This document shows positions 8,349 to 16,511 of a stretch of 29,559 nt of DNA, piece by piece. The stretch is from an uncultured Arcobacter sp. GTDB lineage: Bacteria; Campylobacterota; Campylobacteria; Campylobacterales; Arcobacteraceae. The DNA lies in contig CALMBI010000101.1 of assembly GCA_937860115.1 (NCBI GenBank), forward strand, positions 1 to 29,559. The letters are read 5' to 3'. A model generated the notes under the pieces. It had not been told where the DNA came from, did no database searches, and worked only from the letters and a program-made list of their open reading frames with translations. A program made the position numbers and the translations under genes. Every line of letters starts with the position of its first letter. Position 1 is the stretch's first letter.

Positions 8349-8831
8349 TTACTCTGCTACACTCTCTTGTGGTTGTTCAGCTTGTTGTGCTTGGAACATC
8401 TCTGAAATAATTTGAGTAAGAGCGATAAGTCCCATATGGTATCCAAATGGTCCAAATCCTGTTATAACCCCTGTACTTGCACTTGCTGTAATAGATTTTT
8501 GTCTAAATTCTTCCCTATGGTAAATATTTGAAATATGTACTTCAACTGTTGGTAATGATACAGCTTTAAGTGCATCTGCAATAGCGATACTCGTATGTGT
8601 ATAAGCTGCTGGATTGATTAAAATACCATGAACAGTTCCCATACACTCTTGAATTCTATCAACTATTTCACCCTCTAAATTTGATTGGAAAAATTCTAGT
8701 TCAATCCCATTTTGATCTGCACTCCCTTTGAGTTGTGCATGGATTTGATCTAAAGTCATAGGTCCATAAATATGTTTTTCTCTCATTCCTAACATATTTA
8801 AGTTTGGTCCTTGTATAACTGCTATTTTCAT
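8349..8831 (-). CDS. aroQ: Type II 3-dehydroquinate dehydratase
   Basis: Dehydrates 3-dehydroquinate to 3-dehydroshikimate, step three of the shikimate pathway. With the start at the ATG at 8831 the protein is 160 residues. The start is supported by an AGGA Shine-Dalgarno five bases upstream and by the canonical N-terminus MKIAVIQGPNLNMLG; an in-frame ATG 27 bases further up would add nine unconserved residues. Catalytic residues are visible: Tyr22 in EKHIYG, Asn73 in LINPAAYTH, His79, His99 in VEVHISN and Arg110. The last dozen residues (AQQAEQPQESVAE) are a Gln/Glu-rich tail. It precedes rdgB and is divergent from mqnF, a neighbourhood I recall from Campylobacter. Confidence 0.95.
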   Translation of the reverse strand: MKIAVIQGPNLNMLGMREKHIYGPMTLDQIHAQLKGSADQNGIELEFFQSNLEGEIVDRIQECMGTVHGILINPAAYTHTSIAIADALKAVSLPTVEVHISNIYHREEFRQKSITASASTGVITGFGPFGYHMGLIALTQIISEMFQAQQAEQPQESVAE

Positions 8832-8910
8832 AAAATTCCTTTTTATTAATGATTTCATAACTAAAACGATTAAACTTTATTTCTTTTTTATCGTGTTAGT
8901 AATAATTCGA

Positions 8911-8916
8911 TATAAT
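8911..8916 (+). promoter_or_regulatory. Sigma-70 -10 box upstream of mqnF-sppA-sulP
   Basis: A perfect TATAAT sits in the 114-base divergent gap between aroQ and mqnF, 30 bases before the mqnF ATG. It leaves a leader of about 20 bases carrying an AGGA Shine-Dalgarno. No clear -35 box is visible, which is usual for vegetative promoters in this phylum. It probably drives the three-gene unit. Confidence 0.6.
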
Positions 8917-8945
8917 AGCCAAAACTTGATAAATATAGGATAGAA

Positions 8946-10178
8946 ATGAACTTTTTAACGAGCGATTGGATTGTTATTTGTGATGAGCAATTCAAGATTA
9001 TACAAGATGGAGCTATTGTTTTTGATGAAAAAATTATTGCTCTTGATACGAAAGAAAATATACTACAACAATACCCAAATGAGAACTTCATCTATCAAGG
9101 TGAGGGAAGTGTAATTATGCCAGGGCTTATCAATAGCCATGTGCATCTTGAATTTAGCGCAAATAAGATGACACTCAAATATGGCAACTTTATCTCTTGG
9201 CTTTTTTCAGTAATAGAAAAACGAGATGAGCTTATAGAAAAAGCAACTACAGAGCTTATAAGCCAAAAATTACAAAATATGATAGATTCTGGAACAACAA
9301 CAATAGGAGCGATAAGTTCATATAGTCTTGATATGGAAGCATCTCTTCAAAGTAAAATGAATGTTGTCTATTTTACAGAGGTACTTGGAAGCAAAGCAGA
9401 TATGATAGATACACTTTTTAGTGACTTTAAACAAAGGTTATATCTTGCACAAAAAAATAGCTCAGAGAAATTTTTTCCAGCAATTGCGATCCATGCACCC
9501 TATTCAACACATCCATTTTTGATACGAGAAGTTTTAAAGATAGCAAAAGAAGAAAAACTTCCAGTAAGTGCTCATTTTATGGAAAGTGGTGCTGAAAATG
9601 AGTGGCTCAATTACTCAACAGGAGAGTTTGAAAAATTTTTTAAAGATATGTTAAATCAGCATAAATCTTTACAAACACCAAGCGAGTTTTTGCAAGCATT
9701 TAAAGGGATAGAAAATCTTTCTTTTACACATTGTGTAGAAGCAAACGAGGAGGAACTTCATCAAATTCATGATCTTGGAGCATCGATTATCCATTGTCCA
9801 AATTCAAATAGACTTTTAAATAATTCTGTTTTAAATTTAGGTTATCTAAATGATATCCCTCTTACCATTGGCACAGATGGGCTCAGTTCAAATTATTCAC
9901 TTGATCTTTTTGAAGAGATGAAAAATGGATTTTTTATCCACACAAATTTTTTACCAAATGAGCTAGCGCAAAAACTGCTCCTTGCAGCAACACGTAATGG
10001 TGCAAAAGCACTCAAACTTCCTCGAAAAGGAACGCTAAAGATAGGAAATGATAGTGATATTATCGTATTTAGTGTCCCAAAAATAGAAGATTCAGATAAT
10101 CTATCAACTGCTATAATTTTACATAAATCACAGATACAAACTACATACATAAAGGGCAACAATGCAAAGTCTATTTAA
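8946..10178 (+). CDS. mqnF: Aminodeoxyfutalosine deaminase-type amidohydrolase
   Basis: Amidohydrolase-superfamily metal enzyme. Homologues in Helicobacter and Nitratiruptor deaminate 6-amino-6-deoxyfutalosine to futalosine in the alternative menaquinone pathway. The 410-residue protein has a composite beta-sheet N-terminus followed by the TIM barrel. Metal ligands are visible: His65 and His67 in the HVH motif (INSHVHLEF), His210 in SAHFMES, His262 in FTHCVEA and Asp311 in TIGTDGLSS. The close relatives are cytosine, adenosine and S-adenosylhomocysteine deaminases, so specificity is inferred from lineage and from the aroQ-mqnF-sppA neighbourhood. It overlaps sppA by 17 bases. Older annotations call such genes chlorohydrolase or MTA/SAH deaminase; the symbol mqnF is my best naming. 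Confidence 0.82.
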   Translation: MNFLTSDWIVICDEQFKIIQDGAIVFDEKIIALDTKENILQQYPNENFIYQGEGSVIMPGLINSHVHLEFSANKMTLKYGNFISWLFSVIEKRDELIEKATTELISQKLQNMIDSGTTTIGAISSYSLDMEASLQSKMNVVYFTEVLGSKADMIDTLFSDFKQRLYLAQKNSSEKFFPAIAIHAPYSTHPFLIREVLKIAKEEKLPVSAHFMESGAENEWLNYSTGEFEKFFKDMLNQHKSLQTPSEFLQAFKGIENLSFTHCVEANEEELHQIHDLGASIIHCPNSNRLLNNSVLNLGYLNDIPLTIGTDGLSSNYSLDLFEEMKNGFFIHTNFLPNELAQKLLLAATRNGAKALKLPRKGTLKIGNDSDIIVFSVPKIEDSDNLSTAIILHKSQIQTTYIKGNNAKSI

Positions 10179-11043
10179 TTTTTTTAAAATTCTTCTCACA
10201 CCAATCACTGCAACAATTGGATTTATTCAAAACCATTTTAAAGCAACTCTATTGGTTTTAGTTGTTTTTTACATTTGGCAAAGTTCCAATCCAGAGGATC
10301 TAATCACCCCAAATCTAAAAACTATCCATCTTGATGGAGCAATTATGGATGCAAATCTTATCTTAGAAGAGATCGAAACAACAAAAGAGGATGAAAATAT
10401 CAAAGGAGTTTTATTATCAGTCAATTCTCCAGGTGGTGCTGTAGCTCCATCAGTTGAGATCGCTTATGCTATCAAAGAGCTTAACAAAATCAAACCAGTT
10501 GTCGCTTATGCAAGTGGAACTATGGCAAGTGGAAGTTACTATTCATCAATTTGGGCCTCTAAAATCGTAGCAAATCCAGGAAGTATGATAGGAAGTATTG
10601 GGGTGATTATGCAAAGTGTAGATGCAAGTGAGCTTATGAGCAAAATTGGGGTAAAAACTCAAACAGTCAAAATGGGAAGCTATAAAGAAGCTGGAACTCC
10701 TACAAGAGCTTGGACAAAAGAAGAAAAAGAGGAGCTTGATAAAGTTATCGGAAGTACTTATGAGATGTTTGTAAGTGATGTTGCAAATGCCAGAAAATTA
10801 AAAATCAGTGATAAAGATAAATTTGCTGATGCGCATATCTTTACAGCCATTCAAGCTAAAAATGTAGGGCTAGTAGATAGTGTAGCAACAATCAATGAAG
10901 CAAAAATACTTGTAGAAAAACTAGCAAAAGTAACTGATCCGCAGTGGGAAAAACAAGATAAAATGGATAAATTTATGGAGAAACTTGCACAAGAAACTAT
11001 CTCTAAGATTGGACTTAATACTACGACATTGGTAGCATATTAG
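10162..11043 (+). CDS. sppA: Signal peptide peptidase SppA (36K type, S49 family)
   Basis: Membrane-bound serine protease of the ClpP/crotonase fold that degrades cleaved signal peptides. The 293-residue protein is the short, single-domain type. It has one membrane segment near residues 26-40 (FKATLLVLVVFYIWQ), then the S49 core. Ser123 in GTMASGSYYSS is the nucleophile and Lys175 in GSYKEAGTPTR the general base; their 52-residue spacing equals that of the Ser/Lys dyad in Bacillus SppA. SVNSPGGAVAPS (about 86-97) is the oxyanion block. An AAGGG Shine-Dalgarno lies inside the end of mqnF, with which it overlaps. The sulP start follows its stop after one base, so all three genes are probably one transcript. 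Confidence 0.93.
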   Translation: MQSLFNFFKILLTPITATIGFIQNHFKATLLVLVVFYIWQSSNPEDLITPNLKTIHLDGAIMDANLILEEIETTKEDENIKGVLLSVNSPGGAVAPSVEIAYAIKELNKIKPVVAYASGTMASGSYYSSIWASKIVANPGSMIGSIGVIMQSVDASELMSKIGVKTQTVKMGSYKEAGTPTRAWTKEEKEELDKVIGSTYEMFVSDVANARKLKISDKDKFADAHIFTAIQAKNVGLVDSVATINEAKILVEKLAKVTDPQWEKQDKMDKFMEKLAQETISKIGLNTTTLVAY

Positions 11044-11044
11044 T

Positions 11045-12538
11045 ATGCTCTCAACTCAATTAAAAACAGAATGGTTTGGAAATATTAGGGGGGATATTTT
11101 ATCTGCTTTAGTGGTTGGGATTGCACTTATTCCTGAAGCAATCGCTTTTTCTATTATCGCTGGAGTTGATCCAAAAGTTGGGCTTTATGCTTCATTTTGT
11201 ATCGCTGTAGTGATAGCTTTTGTAGGTGGACGGCCAGGGATGATCAGTGCTGCAACAGGTGCCATGGCACTTGTGATGGTCTTTTTAGTCAAAGAGCACG
11301 GACTTCAATATCTTTTAGCAGCTACAATCTTAACAGGAATTATTCAAATATGTTTAGCATATCTTGGAGTTGCAAAACTTATGAGTTTTGTTGCAAGAGC
11401 GGTTGTTATAGGATTTGTAAATGCTTTAGCTATTTTAATCTTTATGGCACAACTTCCAGAACTTACAGATGTAACTTGGCATGTGTATGCTCTTGCTGCT
11501 GTTGGATTAATGATCATTTATCTTTTTCCATATACCCCTATAATTGGAAAAGTTTTCCCTTCTCCACTTGTGACTATTATTGCTCTTACTATTTTTGTGT
11601 CATTTATAGGATGGGATATAAGAACAGTTGGAGATATGGGTGAACTTCCTGATACACTTCCAATATTTTTAGTTCCAGATATTCCTCTTACTTTTGAAAC
11701 TTTAGAGATTATCTTTCCATACTCATTTGCTTTGGCTATTGTTGGACTTTTAGAATCACTTATGACAGCTACTATTTTAGATGATATGACAGATACAAAA
11801 AGTGATAAAAATAAAGAAGCACGTGGTCAAGGAATAGCAAATATCGCTTCTGGTTGCCTTGGAGGAATGGCTGGATGTGCGATGATTGGACAATCAGTGA
11901 TCAATGTAAAATCTGGTGGGCGTGGAAGATTATCTACTTTTCTAGCTGGCATCTTTTTACTTATCTTAGTTGTATTTTTAAGTGATTTAGTAGCAATTAT
12001 CCCTATGGCTGCACTTGTTGCTGTTATGATTTTTGTGTCAATTAGTACTTTTAATTGGGATTCTATCAAAGGTCTGACAACTTTGCCACTTTCAACAAAT
12101 ATAGTGATGCTCTCAACAGTTGCGATCACTGTATATACACATAATCTTGCACTTGGAGTTGTTACAGGTGTACTTTTAGCTTCACTCTTTTTTGCGAATA
12201 AAATCAGTCACTTTATGTATGCAGAAACATTTATAGATGAAAACAACAAGACCAAAACATATAAAATCATAGGTCAAATCTTTTTTAATAGTAGTGATAA
12301 ATTTTATGATATGTTTGATTACAAAGATCAATATTCAAATATTATTATCGATCTTACAAGAGCTCATTTTTGGGATATCTCAGCTGTTTTCGCACTTGAT
12401 AAAGCGGTGATCAAACTACGAAAAGAGGGAAAAACTCTACAAATTATAGGGCAAAATGAAGCAAGTACTACAATCATTGATCGATTTGGTGTTCATGATA
12501 AGCCTGAGGAGATTGAAAAAGTGATAGGTGGACATTAA
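11045..12538 (+). CDS. SulP-family inorganic anion transporter with STAS domain
   Basis: Inner-membrane anion carrier of the SLC26/SulP family. The first roughly 390 of 497 residues are a string of hydrophobic segments with the family signature ALIPEAIAFSIIAGVDPKVG near residue 30, and the conserved block GLLESLMTATILDD (about 235-250). After about residue 400 comes a cytosolic STAS domain (NIIIDLTRAHFWDISAVFAL). SulP proteins move sulfate, bicarbonate, dicarboxylates or molybdate. Substrate cannot be read from sequence, and I see no carbonic anhydrase or sulfur-assimilation gene beside it. The start is one base after the sppA stop, with no strong Shine-Dalgarno, so it is probably coupled. 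A terminator follows immediately. Confidence 0.92.
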   Translation: MLSTQLKTEWFGNIRGDILSALVVGIALIPEAIAFSIIAGVDPKVGLYASFCIAVVIAFVGGRPGMISAATGAMALVMVFLVKEHGLQYLLAATILTGIIQICLAYLGVAKLMSFVARAVVIGFVNALAILIFMAQLPELTDVTWHVYALAAVGLMIIYLFPYTPIIGKVFPSPLVTIIALTIFVSFIGWDIRTVGDMGELPDTLPIFLVPDIPLTFETLEIIFPYSFALAIVGLLESLMTATILDDMTDTKSDKNKEARGQGIANIASGCLGGMAGCAMIGQSVINVKSGGRGRLSTFLAGIFLLILVVFLSDLVAIIPMAALVAVMIFVSISTFNWDSIKGLTTLPLSTNIVMLSTVAITVYTHNLALGVVTGVLLASLFFANKISHFMYAETFIDENNKTKTYKIIGQIFFNSSDKFYDMFDYKDQYSNIIIDLTRAHFWDISAVFALDKAVIKLRKEGKTLQIIGQNEASTTIIDRFGVHDKPEEIEKVIGGH

Positions 12539-12542
12539 AAAA

Positions 12543-12570
12543 GCCTCCCTGAATTTAGAGAGGCTTTTTT
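12543..12570. terminator. Bidirectional intrinsic terminator after sulP
   Basis: A hairpin GCCTC-c-CT / AG-a-GAGGC (eight positions with one mismatch) closes a short AT loop. It is flanked by six A on the left (12537-12542) and six T on the right (12565-12570). It lies directly after the sulP stop and about 20 bases past the stop of the converging response-regulator gene, so it can serve both. Confidence 0.85.
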
Positions 12571-12588
12571 ACTTTTGCAAAAAGAATA

Positions 12589-12975
12589 TTAAAGTTCTAA
12601 TTCACTAACAAGATTAATAAATTTAATAAAATCGAAAGGTTTTAAAATATAATCCGTAACATTTAATTCATCTGCACTTTTTAAGTACTCAGGCTCAGTG
12701 TGTGCTGACATGATTACACATGGGATATTTGATCCACCCTCTCTGATATGTCTAATCATTTCAATTCCGTTCATAACTGGCATATTGATATCAGACACAA
12801 CAAGTTGAATGTCAGGATTGTTTTTCAGTACATCAAGTCCCTCTGCACCATTTCTAGCTGTTAAAAAATTCGCTCCAAGTTTTGATAGTGTATCACTAAT
12901 AATTGTGATAAGATCATTTTCATCTTCAACAAATAGTATTTTAATAGTTCATAATTTAGCTATTTTATTTTGCAT
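12589..12975 (-). pseudogene. CheY-like response regulator with an in-frame TGA at codon 9
   Basis: A receiver-domain gene directly downstream of cheW. A well-placed Shine-Dalgarno (taaggag) precedes the ATG at 12975, which reads MQNKIAKL and then meets TGA at 12949-12951. The same frame continues without further interruption as TIKILFVEDENDLITI to the stop at 12589. The receiver features are all there: acidic pair in VEDEND, phospho-acceptor Asp in VVSDINMPVMNG, Thr/Ser in IMSAH and Lys in YILKPF. Either the TGA is a nonsense mutation (for example from an Arg CGA), or translation begins after it. Only an ATT at 12945 would give the usual 118-residue CheY-sized protein, because the first standard alternative start (GTG at 12798) would cut away half the domain. 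No output domain is present. Confidence 0.72.
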
Positions 12976-12984
12976 CGAGTCTCC

Positions 12985-13473
12985 TTACGATTTCATTAGT
13001 TCAGATTTATGAACAACATTTTCAATATCCATCATTACAAGCATTTGGTTGTCTTCAAGCCTTACAAAACCTTTTAAATATTTTGAAGGTATTGCTGAAC
13101 CCATATCTGAAACAGGCGATAATGAATCAGTTTCTATTTTTTGAACATCGTCAACCTTATCAACAACTATTCCAATCATTCTATCATCAGATGTTATAAC
13201 AGCGATTACTGCTGTATTGTCGTTATAAACAATTTCACCTGTATTAAATTTGATTCTTATATCTAAAATAGGTACAACTTCCCCTCTTAGATTTATAAGT
13301 CCTTTAACCCAACTTGATGTATTTGGTAATGGTGTAATTATCTCTGGATAAGTTAAAATCCCTCGTATTTTTGGTAGTTCAATCGCATACTTCATTTGAC
13401 CTAAAATAAAAGTCATATATTCATTTGGCGTAGAACTTTTAGCAGATTGAAGACTCATTTGATCAGCTTGCAT
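12985..13473 (-). CDS. cheW: CheW-type chemotaxis adaptor protein
   Basis: Cytosolic scaffold that links chemoreceptors to the CheA kinase. The 162-residue protein shows the CheW fold: YMTFILGQMKYAIELPKIRG at the start of strand 1, ITPLPNTSSWVKGLINLRGE with the conserved N-L-R-G motif at the receptor/CheA contact, VVPILDIRIKF, and the last block KYLKGFVRLED then MLVMMDIENV. Nothing is interrupted. The ATG at 13473 has an AAGGAAG Shine-Dalgarno. Nine bases separate its stop from the response-regulator ATG, so the two were evidently built as one operon. CheV is excluded because the receiver is a separate gene here, although the pair amounts to a split CheV arrangement. Confidence 0.93.
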   Translation of the reverse strand: MQADQMSLQSAKSSTPNEYMTFILGQMKYAIELPKIRGILTYPEIITPLPNTSSWVKGLINLRGEVVPILDIRIKFNTGEIVYNDNTAVIAVITSDDRMIGIVVDKVDDVQKIETDSLSPVSDMGSAIPSKYLKGFVRLEDNQMLVMMDIENVVHKSELMKS

Positions 13474-13533
13474 GAATACTTCCTTCGTTTGTAATAAATT
13501 GAACTGTTGTATCTTTTTTTCTCTTATACACGC

Positions 13534-14736
13534 TTAATTTATTTTTATTTTTTCAACAATTTTTGCATAAAATTTATAATTTGTAGTTTCTAATGTTACT
13601 TCAGTATCTATATCGAATCTTTCAATATCAACAATTTTTTCATTTTTTGTAACTTGCACATATCCAAATTTCATTTTTTTATCAGGATGGCTATTTGTAA
13701 AGCTTTGACTTAAAAAATCGATCTTTCTTTGTTTCTCTTGTAAAGTTTGTTTGAATGTAGTTTGTAAATTATTTTTAATAACTTGCAATGTTTGATTTGC
13801 AAACTGAAATTTTTTTGCAAAGGAATGTTGATTAAAAAGTGATTTGATATTTTCAATTTCTTTCGTTTTATCTCTTACAATAGCTTTCATTTGATTTTTT
13901 AAATCATCACTTATATTATCTACAAGAATTCGAAGATCATTGATATTAGGTGTGCTAATCTCGATAGCATTTGATGGTGTACTTGCTCTTAAATCTGATA
14001 CAAAATCACTTATTACAAAATCATTTTCGTGTCCAACTGCACTAATGATAGGTGTTTTTGCGTTGAAGATCGCTTCAGCTACTATCTCTTCATTAAAAGC
14101 CCAAAGGTCTTCTATACTTCCTCCACCTCGTCCAACTATCATGATACTATTTGATTGATCTTGAGCTAATCTATCTGCTAATTGAATACCTCTTACAATA
14201 TCCTCTTTTGCTCCATTACCTTGTACTAATGTTGGGATAAGTTTCATTTTTGCAAGTGGATATCGATGGGTCAAGATTTTTTTCATATCCTCTATTGCTG
14301 CACCTGTATTTGATGTGACTATATAGATTATTTTTGGAAATTTTGGAAGCTCTTTTTTAAGGCTTTTATCAAAATATCCTTTGATTTGAAGTTTTGTTTT
14401 GAGTTGTTCATAAGCAAGTGCAAGCTCCCCTATTCCACTTGGCTCTATTTTTGTACAAAGAATCTGATAAGTACCTCTTGGAACATAAACAGTAACATTT
14501 CCTCTGATAACTATTTTAGCACCAGTTTCTAGTCTAAATTTTAGATATTGTGCATTTCCTCTAAACATAACACACGAAATTGTAGATTTTTCATCTTTGA
14601 TACTAAAATAGATATGTCCACTGCTATGATAAGTAAGATTTGAGACCTCACCCTCTACATACACACTTGCAAAAGTGGTCTCTAAGATCCCATTTATTTG
14701 ATTATTGAGTTCGTTAACACTCAAAGGAGAATTCAA
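13534..14736 (-). CDS. xseA: Exodeoxyribonuclease VII large subunit
   Basis: Large subunit of the single-strand exonuclease ExoVII. The 400-residue protein begins with the OB-fold tRNA-anti-like domain (SVYVEGEVSNLTYHSSGHIY, residues about 23-42), followed by the XseA catalytic region with IYIVTSNTGAAIEDM, the conserved IMIVGRGGGSIEDLWAFN and ISAVGHENDFVISDFVSDLR. A helical coiled-coil region from about 270 to 350 precedes a short C-terminal beta segment. The start is TTG at 14736, with an AGAG Shine-Dalgarno in the ten bases after ubiE; no ATG is available near the conserved N-terminus. The small subunit xseB is not in the window. The last gene of the ymdB-to-xseA run. Confidence 0.94.
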   Translation of the reverse strand: MNSPLSVNELNNQINGILETTFASVYVEGEVSNLTYHSSGHIYFSIKDEKSTISCVMFRGNAQYLKFRLETGAKIVIRGNVTVYVPRGTYQILCTKIEPSGIGELALAYEQLKTKLQIKGYFDKSLKKELPKFPKIIYIVTSNTGAAIEDMKKILTHRYPLAKMKLIPTLVQGNGAKEDIVRGIQLADRLAQDQSNSIMIVGRGGGSIEDLWAFNEEIVAEAIFNAKTPIISAVGHENDFVISDFVSDLRASTPSNAIEISTPNINDLRILVDNISDDLKNQMKAIVRDKTKEIENIKSLFNQHSFAKKFQFANQTLQVIKNNLQTTFKQTLQEKQRKIDFLSQSFTNSHPDKKMKFGYVQVTKNEKIVDIERFDIDTEVTLETTNYKFYAKIVEKIKIN

Positions 14737-14746
14737 GTAAAACTCT

Positions 14747-15460
14747 TTAGATTTTTCTAGCTATAAAAGTTGTACTCATATCAAGTGAGTACCCTTTTAC
14801 AAAGATTGGCTCTAACCCTGCTTCTTTAAGTTCTGCTACCATCTCTTTTGTTGTGATAAAACTATCTATCGAATCAGGTAAATAGATATAAGCATCTCTA
14901 CTGCCAGAGATAAGTCCACCGATTACTGGCATAATTTTATGCATATAAAAATGTGTTACTTTTGAAGCAAGATCATTTTTGTCATTTTTTGTAAATTCTA
15001 AAATCACAACCAAACCATTTGGTTTGAGAACTCTTGCAAACTCATGCAATCCCTCTTTTCTTTTTACAACATTTCTAATCCCATAAGAGATAGAGATAAT
15101 ATCAGCACTATTATCATCTAACGGTAGATCTTCAGCTCCAGCTTCTATAAAGATCCCATCAGCAATTTTTGTTTTTCCAACTTCCATCATCCCAACACTA
15201 GGATCGATCCCTATAATTTTATCAACAACTATTCCGTTGTTGTTTGCAACATTTTTCCAATCAATCATAAGATCACCAGTACCACATGCAACATCAACTA
15301 TCGTATCGATATGTTGTTTATTATAAAAAGAAAAAGCCATATTACAAGCTTTTTTTCTCCATAGCTTATCGATACCCATACTAAGTATCCTATTTGCTAA
15401 ATCATACGTTTTAGCGATTTGATTAAACATTGATACTATTTCACTTTGTCTTGAATCCAT
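14747..15460 (-). CDS. ubiE: Demethylmenaquinone methyltransferase UbiE/MenG
   Basis: SAM-dependent C-methyltransferase that methylates demethylmenaquinone (or the ubiquinone precursor in other bacteria). The 237-residue protein has the UbiE signature: VSMFNQIAKTYDLANRILS, the SAM-binding motif I VDVACGTGDLM, IGIDPSVGMMEVGKTK, the mid block DIISISYGIRNV, and the C-terminal LDMSTTFIARKI. With mqnF present and no ubiquinone genes visible, menaquinone is the likely product. A GAGGAAA Shine-Dalgarno supports the ATG. It lies ten bases before xseA, and the ubiE-xseA pairing is one I recall from Campylobacter. The assignment is secure. Confidence 0.95.
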   Translation of the reverse strand: MDSRQSEIVSMFNQIAKTYDLANRILSMGIDKLWRKKACNMAFSFYNKQHIDTIVDVACGTGDLMIDWKNVANNNGIVVDKIIGIDPSVGMMEVGKTKIADGIFIEAGAEDLPLDDNSADIISISYGIRNVVKRKEGLHEFARVLKPNGLVVILEFTKNDKNDLASKVTHFYMHKIMPVIGGLISGSRDAYIYLPDSIDSFITTKEMVAELKEAGLEPIFVKGYSLDMSTTFIARKI

Positions 15461-15494
15461 ATTTTCCTCTTTTTTGTTTTGTTATTTTTTGATT

Positions 15495-15743
15495 TTATAT
15501 TAAAAATTTTGATACTAATAGTCCAAGAACAAATCCAACATTGATCCCCACTAATATTTTCATATTATTCAATTTTTTATCTGTCAATGGCATAGCATTC
15601 ATAATTTGTTTTTGTTGTGATAATGTATCTTCAAAAGTTTTTGTACTTTTTTCTACATTTGCTAAAAGATGATTAAGACTAAGTTCAGCTAATTCTAGTC
15701 TATCTGCTATCTCTTTAGCCTGTTTTAGACTCATATCACTCAT
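15495..15743 (-). CDS. Small tail-anchored coiled-coil protein paired with the ParA-like ATPase
   Basis: No family recognised. The 82-residue product has a long amphipathic helix (about residues 5-50, RLELAELSLNHLLANVEKST) likely to form a coiled coil, and ends in one hydrophobic segment, about residues 63-82 (ILVGINVGFVLGLLVSKFLI). It would therefore sit in the inner membrane by its C-terminus with the helix in the cytosol. Its ATG overlaps the TGA of the ParA-like gene as ATGA, so the two are translationally coupled and probably work together. By analogy with ParA/MinD systems it could be a membrane partner or ATPase activator, but that is inference from the layout only. Confidence 0.72.
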   Translation of the reverse strand: MSDMSLKQAKEIADRLELAELSLNHLLANVEKSTKTFEDTLSQQKQIMNAMPLTDKKLNNMKILVGINVGFVLGLLVSKFLI

Positions 15744-16438
15744 TTAATTTTGATCCATTTATCAAGTTGGGAAAATATCCCATTGAGATTATTAAGTACA
15801 TAATCTTTTGCTTCAGTTTGGATTCTTCTAAAAAAAAGATATTTTCTAGCACTTTCATGATCTCCAGCATTTTTTGCTTCAACTACCTTTGCTGCAAAAT
15901 CTGTATTATTATATGCCATCTCCCAAACAGTGCTTCCAAGATATTTATGCCCAAAAAAGTTGATAAATTGTTCCTCAAGATAATCTTGATCAGTTGAAAT
16001 AGCTCGATTGAGTGCAAACAAAAGGTTATCTTGAGAATTATTCTCGATTTTTTTGAGTTTCTTCATAGTGGCAATCGCATTTTTCCCATCAAGTTCACCA
16101 TCACCCATTGGTACTATCCACTTCACATTTCCAAATGTTCCAACTTTAGCGATCTCTTCAAGCACATACGAAGATGTTTTATTCCCACCAACATCAACAA
16201 TCACTTCATGATTATCATCCATAAGTATTAGTTCATCTAACTCTTTGAGTTTGTTTGTACTTAACATTCTTTTGTTGACAATTTGTGTTCGAGTAAAACT
16301 TTGAGAGTCATTATTCTTGTCATCAATCTCAATATATGTTATTTTTTTACCATGTTTTTTATACAAATATGGTGCAATAACTTGCATTGCGACTGTACTT
16401 TTACCAACGCCACCTTTTGTCTGAGGAATAATAATCAT
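15740..16438 (-). CDS. Orphan ParA/MinD-superfamily ATPase
   Basis: Deviant Walker-type P-loop ATPase of 232 residues. The deviant Walker A motif KGGVGKST is at 8-15 with the signature lysine Lys8, and the Walker B-like VIVDVGGN is near 79-86. The segment after strand 2 is IEIDDKNNDSQSF, where ParA proteins carry D-x-D-P-Q. Classic ParA residues beyond the P-loop are weakly conserved; the sequence looks nearer to StbB/TraL-like orphan ATPases than to chromosomal ParA, but I cannot settle this by eye. No parB or parS-like repeat is near. A four-base overlap couples it to the small tail-anchored protein. It lies between ymdB and ubiE. The function is unknown; positioning or partitioning of some cell component is the general theme of the superfamily. 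Confidence 0.82.
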   Translation of the reverse strand: MIIIPQTKGGVGKSTVAMQVIAPYLYKKHGKKITYIEIDDKNNDSQSFTRTQIVNKRMLSTNKLKELDELILMDDNHEVIVDVGGNKTSSYVLEEIAKVGTFGNVKWIVPMGDGELDGKNAIATMKKLKKIENNSQDNLLFALNRAISTDQDYLEEQFINFFGHKYLGSTVWEMAYNNTDFAAKVVEAKNAGDHESARKYLFFRRIQTEAKDYVLNNLNGIFSQLDKWIKIK

Positions 16439-16511
16439 ATCTTGACCTTTTTGGGATTTTTTTATTTTAACGAATTTTTAATTTATAATGGCAAAAACAA
16501 ATATTTTTTTG

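Noticed and set aside
11197..11643. A 148-codon cysteine- and serine-rich frame on the plus strand
   Set aside because: It is wholly inside the SulP transporter in another frame, and its Cys/Ser/Tyr bias is what shifted reading of hydrophobic codons gives.
12809..13012. A plus-strand frame opposite the response regulator and cheW
   Set aside because: It is antisense to clear receiver-domain coding sequence and has no start signals.
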